From positions 372,001-436,000 of the forward strand of contig JAKJXP020000028.1 in the NCBI GenBank assembly GCA_022225965.2: DNA of 64,000 nt, read 5' to 3'. This document shows, in pieces, positions 54,100-64,000 of this stretch. Below the pieces are notes generated by a model. That model did no database searches. It was not told the DNA's origin and saw only the letters and a list, made by a program, of their open reading frames with translations. The position numbers and the translations under genes are program-made. The stretch's first letter is position 1; each line of letters opens with the position of its first letter. Origin of the DNA: Diatrype stigma (lineage: Eukaryota; Ascomycota; Sordariomycetes; Xylariales; Diatrypaceae).

Positions 54100-56992
54100 T
54101 CAGAAATAGAACTGCTGCTGGGACTGCCCCGGCGGTGCCTGGGGTAGGAACTCGAAGTTCATATCGGCGACGTTGTAGAAGGGATCGGGTGATTCTGGGG
54201 TGAATAAATCGAATATGTTAGTCAGGTCGGTCCCAGTGAAACACAACACGACGCGACAAACCAAACCAAAACAAAACACAGCACGGCGGAGGCGGCGGTA
54301 GGTGACACGAACTTTCTAATTGCAGAAGATACTTACCCCAGAAGATGGAATCGTACAGATCCATGGGCGCCAGGGTTGCCGGATCCACGGTGCTGAAGTC
54401 TGGAATCCCGACCGGTTGCGACTGCATGGAAGTGGGGAACGACATCGGTGAACTAGGTAGTAGGGCGAAAGCGAACGTTAGTTTGGTTCTCTGCTGGGAA
54501 GTGACAAGTCAATGGCGACGGTAGGTTTCAATTCATTTCTGCTTACGCTGAGAAATCTGCGGCAAGGCTGTTTCCGTTCTGCAGCTCTGCCATCGCGAGC
54601 GCCGCGTCCTGGTGCCTGTCGTAGCCCGGTTGTTGCGTGCGGTACTGTGGGACCCCTCCGCTGTGAGGGTTTTGAGTCGCGGAGCCCCCGATCGGTGTGC
54701 GGGTGCCCGAAGCCGATTCGCTCCTCAGTCCGGGTACACCATGAAGCGAGCCATGGTCGTATATATTCTTCAGAGCGGTAAGTGCTCGAGATAAAGGCCC
54801 TGATAGCTCGATGTCCCTGTCGCTCCTTCGAATGTGCTCCGGCGACGGGCTGGTTTGCTCCTTAGCAGCAGCGGCCGACAGAGCAGCTATAAGATCGCCC
54901 TGCAATCCTCGGATTTCGGCATCTTGCTTTGTCTCGCACAGGATGCCGAGGAGGACGGCAGAAGATAAGCCGTGGTAGGTGAAAGCCCAGCTCCTGGTGG
55001 GTATATTTGAAATTTGATGCATCGCTAGAAACATGCGAACCGTCTCGGTCAGGTTGTCTCTGCATTTGTCGGCGAGGGCTTTCTTCTCAGATGCATGAAG
55101 CTGAGTGCAGTCTCTCCGTAGCGAGGGTCGGCAGCATACTGAGACGACGAAAGAGGTATGCAAGCGGAGGGCAAAGTACTGCAGTCTATCGACCACAGTC
55201 TTGCAGGCATCTTTGCTCCGCAGCTGTGGGTACACCCTCTCCCGAAGCGACTCGATAGCTTGGCAATTGTCGAGTATAGTTTCATATGAATCGTCAGCGG
55301 TAGCGTCGGGATTAAGGCGTTGCGAAATATTCTCGCAAAGGTGGTACATTGCTTCTAGATATGACAGTCCCTCCACAGCTGCGGTAGGGGAGATTGGAAT
55401 AGGACAACATTGTATATTAGTCATGTTAGGTCTGTGATATGTTAGTATTGTCTAGTCAGGAGACGTGACTGAGATATATTACCGATCAAATGACAAGGAT
55501 GTCAATGTGTCGTGCCATTGGCATGTCCACCTAGTCGAGACCTGTTAGTACATGACGGGGAAGCAATCCAAGGGGACATACCATAATTTTCGACGGGCGA
55601 AGCTCTTTAGGGACATTTCGGCCGTCGTATTCTCATCGCTTGCTATTGTGCGGTGCAGACCAAGCGATTGGGCGAGACGACATGTCATCCCTATCAACGC
55701 CCAGGAAGCTTCTGCTTTCATATCATTCAAGAGAACAAAAGCCACAATTAGCAAGGCTTGTATCGAGTCTAGGTTAGGACTTCAATGTTGATAATTAGCA
55801 TTTGAGATAAGCCATTCTGACCAGTAGGACAACTAGCGTACCGGAGCAGGAAATTCCCCTGCCTGAGAAAGTGGAAGGATATCTGGACATATCGCTGAGA
55901 ATCTCGTGTCCGGATATGGTATGGAGAGTCGTGATACTGTGAGCCCACGGCCATAACAGCGAACAGTACAGCCAGCCACGAGGCTGAGACGGGGCGAGCC
56001 GGCTTTTCGTGCTCTTTTGCTTTCTTGGCGCGTTCTTCAAGATAAATCATAATTCGAGACTCCAGGTCGTCTATATCCAATACAAACCCCCAGAATGGGT
56101 GCGTTATTTCCTTGTATGCTCGGAATAATCTAGTGCCAGTAAAGTTAGTCGCGCATTCTTATATACCATTCCAGGAGAAGTGGATAGGTTCTACTCACTT
56201 CATCACTTCGCGGTCTGACGGGAGCTCGGAGAAGATATCTTGCGTCATGCGTTCAAGATGCCTTGGTGACATCAGGGGGAAGGGGGCGGAGTTCTCGAGT
56301 CCAAATATGGGGCGCATATCACGGCGTATGTCGATGCCATCTTTCGTCTCTATTGGCGAAGGTTGGTCTCTCAGTAACGCTGGAATGCTGTTCTGTCCAA
56401 CATAGCGTGACATCTCCATAGGCTCGGACTCTTCTATAAGTATCGATGTCAGCATGCGTAAACCAAAGCTCACTCACACAAGGCTTACCAAGAGCCCGAT
56501 GCCATCCTTCAGGCCGTGGGTCCCGCCCATTTTCATCATCAATGCTCTCATCGGGGGAGTGAGCCCTCTTCCTGCCCTGATTGCTCTCGGCGGATAGAGC
56601 CTGTTTTGATGAATTGGAGCGATTGGGTTTATAAGAGCATAGCTGGGGATGCTCCCGCTTGACACAGTTCTCGCATGGCTGCTTGTTGTCGCATTTCACT
56701 TTTCTTTGCCGGCAAGGCCAGCATGCCGTCCCTATAATGCAACCATAAGCTAAACAGTTCTCTTGAACTTTAGGGTGTCATGTGTCTAATGAGACCATGA
56801 GGTGCTTTTACGTCACCGGGAGCGAAAGTGGGCAGGACCCGATCACGTGTCATGAAGGAGAACAAGGTGGAAAGAGATAGGTCAATTCAGCATACCGTAT
56901 CGGACTTTGCGATGAGAATGTATGATATGACTAGCTTGCTCAGGGGTCAGATCCTCGATGGGGACCTGGTTGATGCTGGCTTCTGGTGACAT
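54100..56992 (-). CDS. Zn(II)2Cys6 fungal-specific transcription factor
   Basis: Model: complement of 54100-54194, 54337-54452, 54547-55431, 55483-55530, 55582-55779, 55842-56129, 56199-56433, 56489-56731 and 56896-56992; 734 residues, nine exons. The zinc cluster is CWPCRQRKVKCDNKQPCENC with its last Cys at 64 (C36, C39, C46, C52, C55, C64), reached through a splice at RKVRYG/TACW. Basic linker YKPNRSNSSKQ follows. The fungal_trans middle-homology region spans roughly 190-420, with GNFLLRPNLDSIQALL, ASWALIGMTCRLAQSLGLH and KLWWTCQWHDTLTSLSFDRP, each assembled across introns. The C-terminus is Gln/Pro-rich and acidic (MDLYDSIFWG, then NVADMNFEFLPQAPP), a likely activation domain. The start is the first ATG of the frame; an upstream exon is possible. 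Exon 6 is only 48 nt. Nuclear; target genes unknown. Confidence 0.92.
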
Positions 56993-57392
56993 TTGTGTCA
57001 CTGGCTGTGTTTTGGTCGCAACGGCACTACTGAACGCGCCTAGCTGGGTCGTTGGAACCACTGCCGAGCGGTCAGTCCCGACGGCGGATCGGATTGCAGT
57101 AAGAGCGATCGCCCAAGCAAGCGGCTTGTGCCGCCCGAGGCTACAGGATGACAAAAGATAGATAGGCTACCTAGTATGCTGGATGCTGGATGCTGTATGG
57201 TAGGTGAAATTCGGATAGCGCTGCTTGTTCTAGCGCGGCACGAAAAGTCCAGCAACTGGATAGATACAGATAGATCAGATCGGATGTGGAGGATATGCTG
57301 AATCCCGAAAACCGAGGGGGGGAACAAACGGAAGTTTTGAGCGAGATGGAGATGGAGTGGAGCGGGGCGAGGCAACCTTGGAAGGCAGGTCG

Positions 57393-57447
57393 AGATATGG
57401 GATATGCGATATACGATATACGTTATGCGATATGCGTTATGCGTTAT
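57393..57447. repeat. GATATRCG/TTATGCG tandem words
   Basis: About seven imperfect 7-8-bp units in tandem in the upstream region of the Zn2Cys6 gene. Confidence 0.75.
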
Positions 57448-57490
57448 TTCCAGATATGCCAGGTGTGTGTTTAGGAGTTGCTGGAATGGA

Positions 57491-57528
57491 GTGATGCAGT
57501 GACGCAGTGACGCAGTGACGGCAGTGAC
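57491..57528. repeat. 8-bp tandem repeat GACGCAGT
   Basis: Four to five units, each supplying a TGACG half-site of the kind bound by CREB/ATF-type bZIP proteins. A regulatory role is speculation. Confidence 0.7.
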
Positions 57529-58269
57529 AACCTTCAGAAAGAAGCTTTCTCGTCCCCAGATTGCCAAGACCAAGACGTCTGGAGAAAAGGCCGATAATTC
57601 CGATTCGGGAGTAAGACTGTCTAATATAAGCCGCTCATTATCCCCGCTTACAAAAAACGTTGCAAAAACCAATTCCCAATTAACCAAGCATGAGGTGGCC
57701 ACGTTTGCGTCAGGTCAGATTCCATCAATTCGTAAGCCTTGGCTAGGTACGAGTACTTAGATAATTGATGATTGGGTCCTTGTTCGGGATGAATGGTTCT
57801 TCCCGACGTGAACGTGACTCTCTAATATACCAGAGCCCCCAAAGCTAGCAGGTAAGAGAGGGGCTGAGGTCTGGACCCCAGTCGGCACATGCAACCCCTA
57901 AGCCCGATCTTGTTCAAATCAGTATGTATGTAGTTAGTCACTGGCCCACATTGTATAGTGAACGTGAATGCCACCTGGAGAAATAGGAGGCACTATGGGA
58001 ATTACCTATACTAAGTGTTTTGTCGAATAAATTGCTACGTGAGTAAATACAAGATCTGCCCTTGGATGCATAGTTGTTTCTGCGCTTGCTAAGAAACTGG
58101 GGAGGGGGGGTTAGAAAACAGGAGTAGAAAATTCCGGAAGCCATGATCCGGGCAAGAAGATTCGAGACGATTTTATGAGTCTCATAGGTACCACTTCTGC
58201 TGCACTCGCACTTTACTCGTTACTTGCTTATAGCTCCGTAGCAGATTCTTGAGCACCCCCACAACGCAC

Positions 58270-60167
58270 TCACTGCTGGTTGAATGCCGCCTCGATGTCT
58301 TCGTCCTCGCTGCTTATATCATCGTCATAAAAACCAACTTCACCGTAGGGGTCCACAGAAGCCAGGTGGGCATCGGGGATGAAGCGGTGCGGGTGCGACG
58401 AGTCGTAACGCACGACGAAACGGGGCCGCTTCTCAGCGTGCAGGTACGGCGGGATGACGTGCACGCGTTTGCTGGTGAGGATGCGCAGGCGGGCGGCGGC
58501 GGGCGCCGACTGATCATCATCATTGTCGTTGTCCTCATCACTACCACCACCACCAGAATTATTAGAATTGTTGGAATTACTGCCACCGGTAGTGGTAGGC
58601 TCGGGACTCGACGAGGATCTCCGCGAGGCCGGCTCGGCGGACGACGATGAAGATGACGACGACGGCGACGACGACGACGGTGATGATGCTGGTGATGACG
58701 ATGCTGTTGCAAAAGAGGTGCCGCGAGCGCGGGAATGCTGCTGGCGCCGCTGGAAGTTCTCCGCGAAGCCCTGGACGAGCTTGCGGACGAGCGGGCGCTG
58801 GTCGGGAATGCGCTGGAGCCGCTGCAGGCGCTGCAGGTAGGCCGTCATGCGGGCGAGGGCGATGTCGAGCTGGAAAGGGGCGCCATCACCGCCCTTGTTA
58901 CGGGCGGCGGCGCCGGCGACGAGCTCGTCGATGAGCAGCTCGGAGAGGACCTCGTCGGTGGAGCGCGGGGTCAGCAGCGAGAGCAGGAAGTCGTCAAGGC
59001 GGAGGGAGACCAGCGCCGGCGGGGGTGGCGACCGGAGGCCGCACAGGTCCGAGGTGTGGACGGAGCCGCGGCGCGCGGACCGGAAGGGCCCCAGCCGCAG
59101 GTGCGTCAGGCGCACGAAGTCGCCGAGCGCGAGCAACAGGGGCCGGCGGATGTTTCCGGGCAGCGACGCGTAGCTCGGACACGCCATGATCTCAAGGCGC
59201 TCGAGACTCGCGGCCTGCTGCGCGAGCGCCCCATTGAACAGGTCGCTGTCGGCCGTCGCGAAGCGGTCGTACAGCACGTCGATCTCGTGGTGCGACGTCT
59301 CGTACAGCGTCAGGTGCTGGAGCGCCGTTGGTAGCGAGAGGATGGCGGCCAGCGCCTCCACCGACACGGTGCACTCGATGAGCGCGAGTGACCGCAGCTG
59401 CGTCTGGCGGCTGAAGCTCCGCAGGGGCTCCTCGTCCCAGCTCCCGGTGGGGCCCGAGACGACCTGGCCGATCCGGGCGCAGGAGATCTCGAGCGAGCGG
59501 AGTTGCGGGAGGAGGAATATGGGACACGTGGGTGAAATGTCCCAGTACCTGCCGTGAAATCCGGACCAGTGCAACGTCACTGAGTTATGCGTCATGCCAG
59601 TCAGTGATCCCTGGTTCATACCTAGTGGCAAGACGGACATGCTATCAACTTACGGGATTCCAGCTTCTGGAGAGGCCTCTGGGCAATTGGCACTTGGTTC
59701 AGGAGCGAGGCCTGCTCGAAAACATGCATGAAGGTTTCCATGTAGACCTTCCATTGCAGGGTGCCCTTGTGCGACCAGGGTTGACATTCCGAGCTCTCGG
59801 AAACCAGGCGTCTCAAATTTTCAAACGCGCCCAGATCCGGCTTGGATATATAGTCTGGATTCTTATATTGTTGTTGGCGGATAGAGATGGCTTCTTTCAG
59901 CTCGGACTCATATTGGCGGCTAGAGAAAGCCAATTTCAGTTCTTGCAAGTATTGGCACCGTCTCTGATCTATAGCGGTAGCTTTCAGGAACTGGACGAAA
60001 GTCGACTTGGTGGTGAAGACGGCAGAGGAATAAAGATAGGCCTCGGCTATATCGTGGAGTGCTTTGCACGTAGATGCGACTGATTGCAGTGCTCTCTTTT
60101 GCTGCGAGTCGCTCAGGTGCTCCATGATCTCGAGCAGAAGCTCGTTAGGGAGTGCGAGAAGAGACAT
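58270..60167 (-). CDS. F-box protein with leucine-rich-like body
   Basis: Model: complement of 58270-59579 and 59654-60167; 607 residues. F-box proteins recruit substrates to SCF ubiquitin ligases through Skp1. The F-box is at residues 1-45 (MSLLALPNELLLEIMEHLSD, then ALQSVASTCKALHDIA). The body has LRR-like segments such as LLPQLRSLEISC, QTQLRSLALIECT, ALQHLTLYET and VRLTHLRLG. A Ser-rich, then Asn/Gly/Asp-rich disordered stretch covers roughly 425-510, encoded by repeats. The tail is acidic (DDDISSEDEDIEAAF). The splice shown uses a 74-nt intron with a CTGAC branch point and ACTCAG acceptor; a nearer acceptor at 59622 would also keep the frame but gives an intron of only 32 nt. The substrate is unknown. 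Confidence 0.85.
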
Positions 60168-61123
60168 GGCTGGTAGTTGCCAAAATTTCAGAGTTCAGAG
60201 TCCAGTCGGGCAATGGCTAACTGGCATGAACAGTAGGCTACCTAGGTATATATTGATTGCTTTGAGAGGCCTAATGGTTCATGTACCTAAAGCCTGGACG
60301 TGTGATATATTGAGGATGGGACCGTGACCAGTGCCAAATCAACATCGACAGGAGGTATAGTCCAGATGGTCAGGTAGCACAGGTAGTAGCTATCGGTGCT
60401 GTTGATGTTCCTTCGCTGCTTCCGGGTGGTGCCTAACTAATGACGTTGAGTGGTTGTGGGGGAGCCCGAGCCCGTACGGTTATGCACACCGTAATGCCCC
60501 GCCAACCCGCTGAGCACCTGCAATAAAGCGACAGAGCGAGTGCACCTGCACCTGTCCGAGCCAGCTGCAAAAGCTGCCTACATACATACCTAATACCTAC
60601 ATATAGGTACCTTCGTACGGCTGATACGGGTACCTACTAGAACTGCTAGACAACCCCTTGAACCAGAGAGAAACGAATAGCGATAGACTACCAGAACCCC
60701 AAAACAACAGGACTACGCATGTCGGCTTGCTACACCATGGCTTGGTGTGATGATTGGTGGAAACCCGCCTCTAAACACCATTAGTGTCACGGTGCATGTG
60801 GCATACATATGGACCTTGAGTGCTACCTAACGTCAGAAATCAATGCGATTGGGTTTTGCTGGGATTAAGCGGCTGCGAGGTATAGGTGCCTTTCGACCAA
60901 TAGCTGCTCTGCCTTGAGCAACCCCTCGGACATCCCAGCTGGGATACTTTCGCTCCTCGAGTCCCGATGGCGTGAGGGTGTGAGGGGGTGTCGTTCTGCC
61001 GCCATAGAGGTAGGTAAGTCTATATGAATTGACTCCATACCGGCCCATTCGAGCCACTCCTGGTAAGACATACTACTACAACTTTGGCCGTACTCGTCCG
61101 ACCGACCTGTAAAATCTCCAGAA
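60168..61123. promoter_or_regulatory. Divergent promoter region, F-box gene and aldo/keto reductase
   Basis: 956 bases between two start codons facing away from each other. Contains a TACCTAATACCTACATATAGGTACC cluster at 60586-60612. No individual site is assigned. Confidence 0.5.
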
Positions 61124-62397
61124 ATGGCTGCGAGCCTCCCCCCCTCACTTAAGGAGTCGGTTGAGAACACCAAGGTCAACTATCGCCAGCTCGGTAAGAG
61201 TGGTCTTAGAATTTCGGTGCCGATCTTTGGTTGTATGAGTTTTGGTGACCCAAAGGCGCAATCTTGGGCACTTGCTGAAGATGAGGTGAGATAATTCACA
61301 TCGAAAAGCTCCTTGTGTGTGCTTCTCATTGAAACTCATGGTCCCCGATTACCTATATTAGGCGCTTCCGCTCCTCAAGGCGGCCTATGACAAGGGGTTG
61401 AACACCTGGGATACAGCAAACACCTACTCGCAGGGCGCCAGCGAGGTTATTGTTGGCAAGGCGATCCGGAAATACAGCATCCCGAGGGAGAAGGTCGTCA
61501 TCATGACCAAGTGCTTTTGGGGTGTCGGCGAGACGCCCGACGTGCGCCATTTCTTTAACCGTGATGCCGTAGCTCAGTCCAAGGATTATGTCAATCAATA
61601 TGGCTTGTCCCGGACTGCGATCTTCAACATGGTGAATGCATCGCTGAAACGGCTTGATACCGACTACATCGACCTTCTCCAGATCCACCGCTTCGATTAT
61701 GATACGCCTATTGAAGAAACGATGAAGGCCCTTCATGACCTGGTTGAGCAAGGAAAGGTCCGCTATATAGGTGCCAGCTCCATGTGGTGAGTGTGATTGA
61801 TTTTTGACACTCACCCCTCAGATAGAGACCCCAGGGCATCAGGCTCTGAGGTTGCAACCTGCCGACATCTCTTGAATTCTCGTGACTCACATTAGACCCA
61901 GGGCTGTCAACTTTGCAAGGATGCAGTTCGTCGCCGAGAAGAATGGCTGGACCAAGTTCGTCTCGATGCAGAATCACTACAACTTACTCTACCGCGAAGA
62001 GGAGCGGGAGATGAATCGCTTCTGCAACGACACTGGCGTCGGACTGATTCCCTGGGCCCCCCTTTGCCGCGGCCACCTGGCGAGGCCGCCGCAGGACTTC
62101 GGCAGCACCCAGCGCAGCAAAGAGGAGAAGGAGCTCTACAAGGGCTCACACGGTACGGTCGAGCCGGACCTCACCATCATCAAGCGCGTCCAGGAAATTG
62201 CCGAGAAGAAGGGCTGGAAAATGAGTCATGTGGCGCTTGCCTGGATTAACCAGAGAGTCACGAGTCCCATCATTGGGTTCTCGAGCGTAGCTAGGATCGA
62301 TGAGGCTATTGGAGCTAGGGGTAAGGTCCTCACGGATGAAGAGGAGAAATACCTGGAAGAGTTGTATGAGGCTAAGGCTGTTTCTGGTCATACATAA
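61124..62397 (+). CDS. Aldo/keto reductase (AKR9-like)
   Basis: Model: 61124-61285, 61362-61786 and 61902-62397; 360 residues. NADPH-dependent carbonyl reduction in a TIM barrel. The catalytic tetrad is present: D71 and Y76 in WDTANTYS, K104 in IMTKCFWG and H163 in LLQIHRFD. Other family blocks are [50 protein letters not shown] (joined to AVNFARMQF by the second splice), and [17 protein letters not shown]. The long loop with [19 protein letters not shown] is typical of fungal AKRs related to the versiconal/norsolorinic acid type and aryl-alcohol dehydrogenases. No secondary-metabolite core enzyme is nearby, so general carbonyl detoxification is as likely as pathway use. Divergent from the F-box gene. 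Confidence 0.94.
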
Positions 62398-63427
62398 AAC
62401 CTTTTGTAAGACAAGAAAAGCTGGTAATGCCCTCTTTTGGTCGTAGTCGCAACGAAGCCGTTGAGAGCCCTGTGCTTTCCGCTTTGCATTGTAGGATTCA
62501 TAGGCGAACGAGAGTTGGAATGGAGTTGGATTCTCTTCGAGGACGCAACCCATTTTTTGTCGAGAACTCCTTGTTCGACTCAAGGTACTGGATCACGGAA
62601 CGGAACTCAGTAAGCAATTCCCGAATATGTATGCGCATATATATAAGCTCGTATATAAATTCGAGAGGACTTGTCCATGAGCGACTTGAAGCTTGGATGA
62701 TAAAAAAGCCTCCGTACAAGCTGATCCAACCAACCAATCGATCCAAGTTATTATTGATTTGAGATAATAACTTCGTCAAACGGCAAAAGATCGGTTATTG
62801 GCATAAATATCCAATCTAACCTTGTGACAGATCCAAGCCACAGTATGATCCAAGCGCTTTCAAGATTTCTACGATCTAGCTAATCAACTTCGGCGCGCGT
62901 GCAATGCTTGGTAAGTTCTTCGGTGTCTGTCTCGGGTGTCTGGCTGTCTAGTTACCTCGCATTGTGTGCGGAACAAATCACGATTGAAATGACTATAAAG
63001 CTAAGTAGGTAGGCACATTCTAGAATGTGTTTGGCTGATGACCATGACATTATCTAGTCATACTTGTGATCGTTTATGAACAACACAATGAATGCACAAG
63101 AGGACGACACGTCGCAGAGGCTCCCCCACTTAGCAGACACGATCTGAGGCAAGGCGAGACGCGATTTGCTGGCAAGTGGCGGAGGGAGTGGACCTATCTA
63201 AGTTCTCTACTGCTAGATAGCAAGGACAAGGACCAGGGTAAAGGTGCCTGGGTGTCCACCGACTTTTGGGAGGCCGCATGCATCGGGCATCTTTAATGAC
63301 CAGCCCCTTTCCCTCTTCGAATAGCGTCTTTCCTTCGTTCCGCGAAGGGCGCATATCGATCACTAAATCTACGTATACGCCTAGGCAGTTAGTGAAGAAC
63401 TGCCATTTCATTCATTAGCCCGACACG
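62398..63427. other. Intergenic, no gene seen
   Basis: 1.03 kb of AT-richer sequence between the aldo/keto reductase and the gene at the right edge. Short frames at 62427-62762 and 63066-63296 have no motif. Confidence 0.55.
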
Positions 63428-64000
63428 ATGTCGAGCCTTCTCACCCAGGTGTTCAAGAGCAGCGAGGCCGGGAAGTTCGGCAAGACGGCCGCCCGGTTCG
63501 CGGGCGCCTACGCGGAGCCCATCACCAAGACCATCCAGGCGTACAACAGCCTCCAGGGCCTCGTCAAGATCGGCGATGCGGCCGGCAAGGCCGCGAGCGT
63601 CCTGGACAAGGCCGACAAGCTGATCCCCAGCCTGCAGGTGGTGACGGAGTCGGCCTGCGACAAGGCCGTGTTCATCGCCAACTTCGCCATGATCGGCTCG
63701 GCCGTCGGCTTCGGCGTGCACGCCCTGCAGCAGTACCAGGGCACGCAGGCGCTGAAGCTTATCGCCGCCCGCCTGCAGGAGATCGGGGAGACGCTCGAGG
63801 CCCAGACCGTGCTGATGGCCCAGCAGCTCTTCCCCCAGTACGTCTACGACATGGTCCAGGAGCGGCTGGGCGCCACCTCGAGCAAGCGCGAGGCCCACTG
63901 GTTCTTCGTCTACCACCCGGACACTGACTGGTACCCGGGCTTCTGCAAGCTCGTCGCGGAGAAGCGGCTCGGCCCGCGCTTCTGCGGCTGGAGCAACCAG
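63428..64000 (+). CDS. Unknown GC-rich protein, cut by the window edge
   Basis: An open frame of 191 codons runs from an ATG at 63428 to the last base with no stop, so the C-terminus is missing. It starts MSSLLTQVFKSSEAGKFGKT. The first 150 residues look helical and alternate small and hydrophobic residues. A Gly/Ala-rich hydrophobic segment (AVFIANFAMIGSAVGFGVHA, about residues 82-101) could be a membrane helix or glycine zipper. The end contains HWFFVYHPDTDWYPGF, a well-ordered aromatic motif. Nearly every codon ends in G or C, much more than the flanking DNA, which argues strongly for coding. A 175-codon frame on the other strand is a shadow of this composition. I do not recognise a named family; a toxin-like or membrane-perturbing role would be guesswork. 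Confidence 0.8.
   Translation, partial: MSSLLTQVFKSSEAGKFGKTAARFAGAYAEPITKTIQAYNSLQGLVKIGDAAGKAASVLDKADKLIPSLQVVTESACDKAVFIANFAMIGSAVGFGVHALQQYQGTQALKLIAARLQEIGETLEAQTVLMAQQLFPQYVYDMVQERLGATSSKREAHWFFVYHPDTDWYPGFCKLVAEKRLGPRFCGWSNQ

Larger units (their letters stand above)
56993..58269. other. Zn2Cys6 gene upstream region with tandem repeats
   Basis: 1.28 kb between the F-box gene end and the transcription factor start. Two simple repeats stand out: GATATGCG/ATACGATATACG words at 57393-57447 and GACGCAGT units at 57491-57528. No further gene is supported; the frame at 57040-57702 is not coding-like. Confidence 0.55.

Overview
The window is nuclear DNA of a filamentous ascomycete, most likely a member of the Sordariomycetes. 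The genes are split by short GT-AG introns (mostly 50-250 bp) with CTRAC-type branch points. The proteins are fungal types: a HET-domain protein, a Zn(II)2Cys6 regulator, a bZIP factor, a CAP10-type glycosyltransferase, Stm1, SRP9/21 and DUF4112. Intergenic DNA is long and rich in TACCTA/CCTAGG words and GGCT tandem repeats. I rebuilt exon structures by hand; every multi-exon model below gives an uninterrupted reading frame whose total length is divisible by three.

Left part (1-25 kb) is gene-poor. It holds a CxxC-containing unknown protein (2279-3055, -), the ribosome-preservation factor Stm1 (4296-5862, -, six exons), an interrupted tRNA-like Pol III unit (7369-7588, +), and a bZIP transcription factor (17314-18776, -). 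About 11 kb and 6 kb around the bZIP gene show no protein gene I can defend.

Middle (25-37 kb) is accessory-looking. It has a microsomal-type epoxide hydrolase (25221-26780, -), the wreck of a short-chain dehydrogenase (27772-28345, -), an AMID/FSP1-like FAD oxidoreductase (28680-30348, +), an SRA/YDG-domain protein (31024-32585, +) and, tail to tail with it, a large HET-domain protein (32798-35412, -). The SRA/HET pair is the most intriguing locus in the window.

Right part (36-64 kb) is mostly housekeeping: PIN4 parvulin, the divergent ribosomal protein genes RPS12 and RPS22, a CAP10-family glycosyltransferase, the COMPASS/CPF WD-repeat subunit Swd2, SRP9/21, the ribonucleotide reductase small subunit (with a cluster of ACGCGT boxes), a DUF4112 membrane protein, a Zn2Cys6 transcription factor with nine exons, an F-box protein, an aldo/keto reductase, and a GC-rich unknown gene cut by the right edge.

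No CRISPR array, rRNA gene, intact transposon or secondary-metabolite core enzyme is visible.
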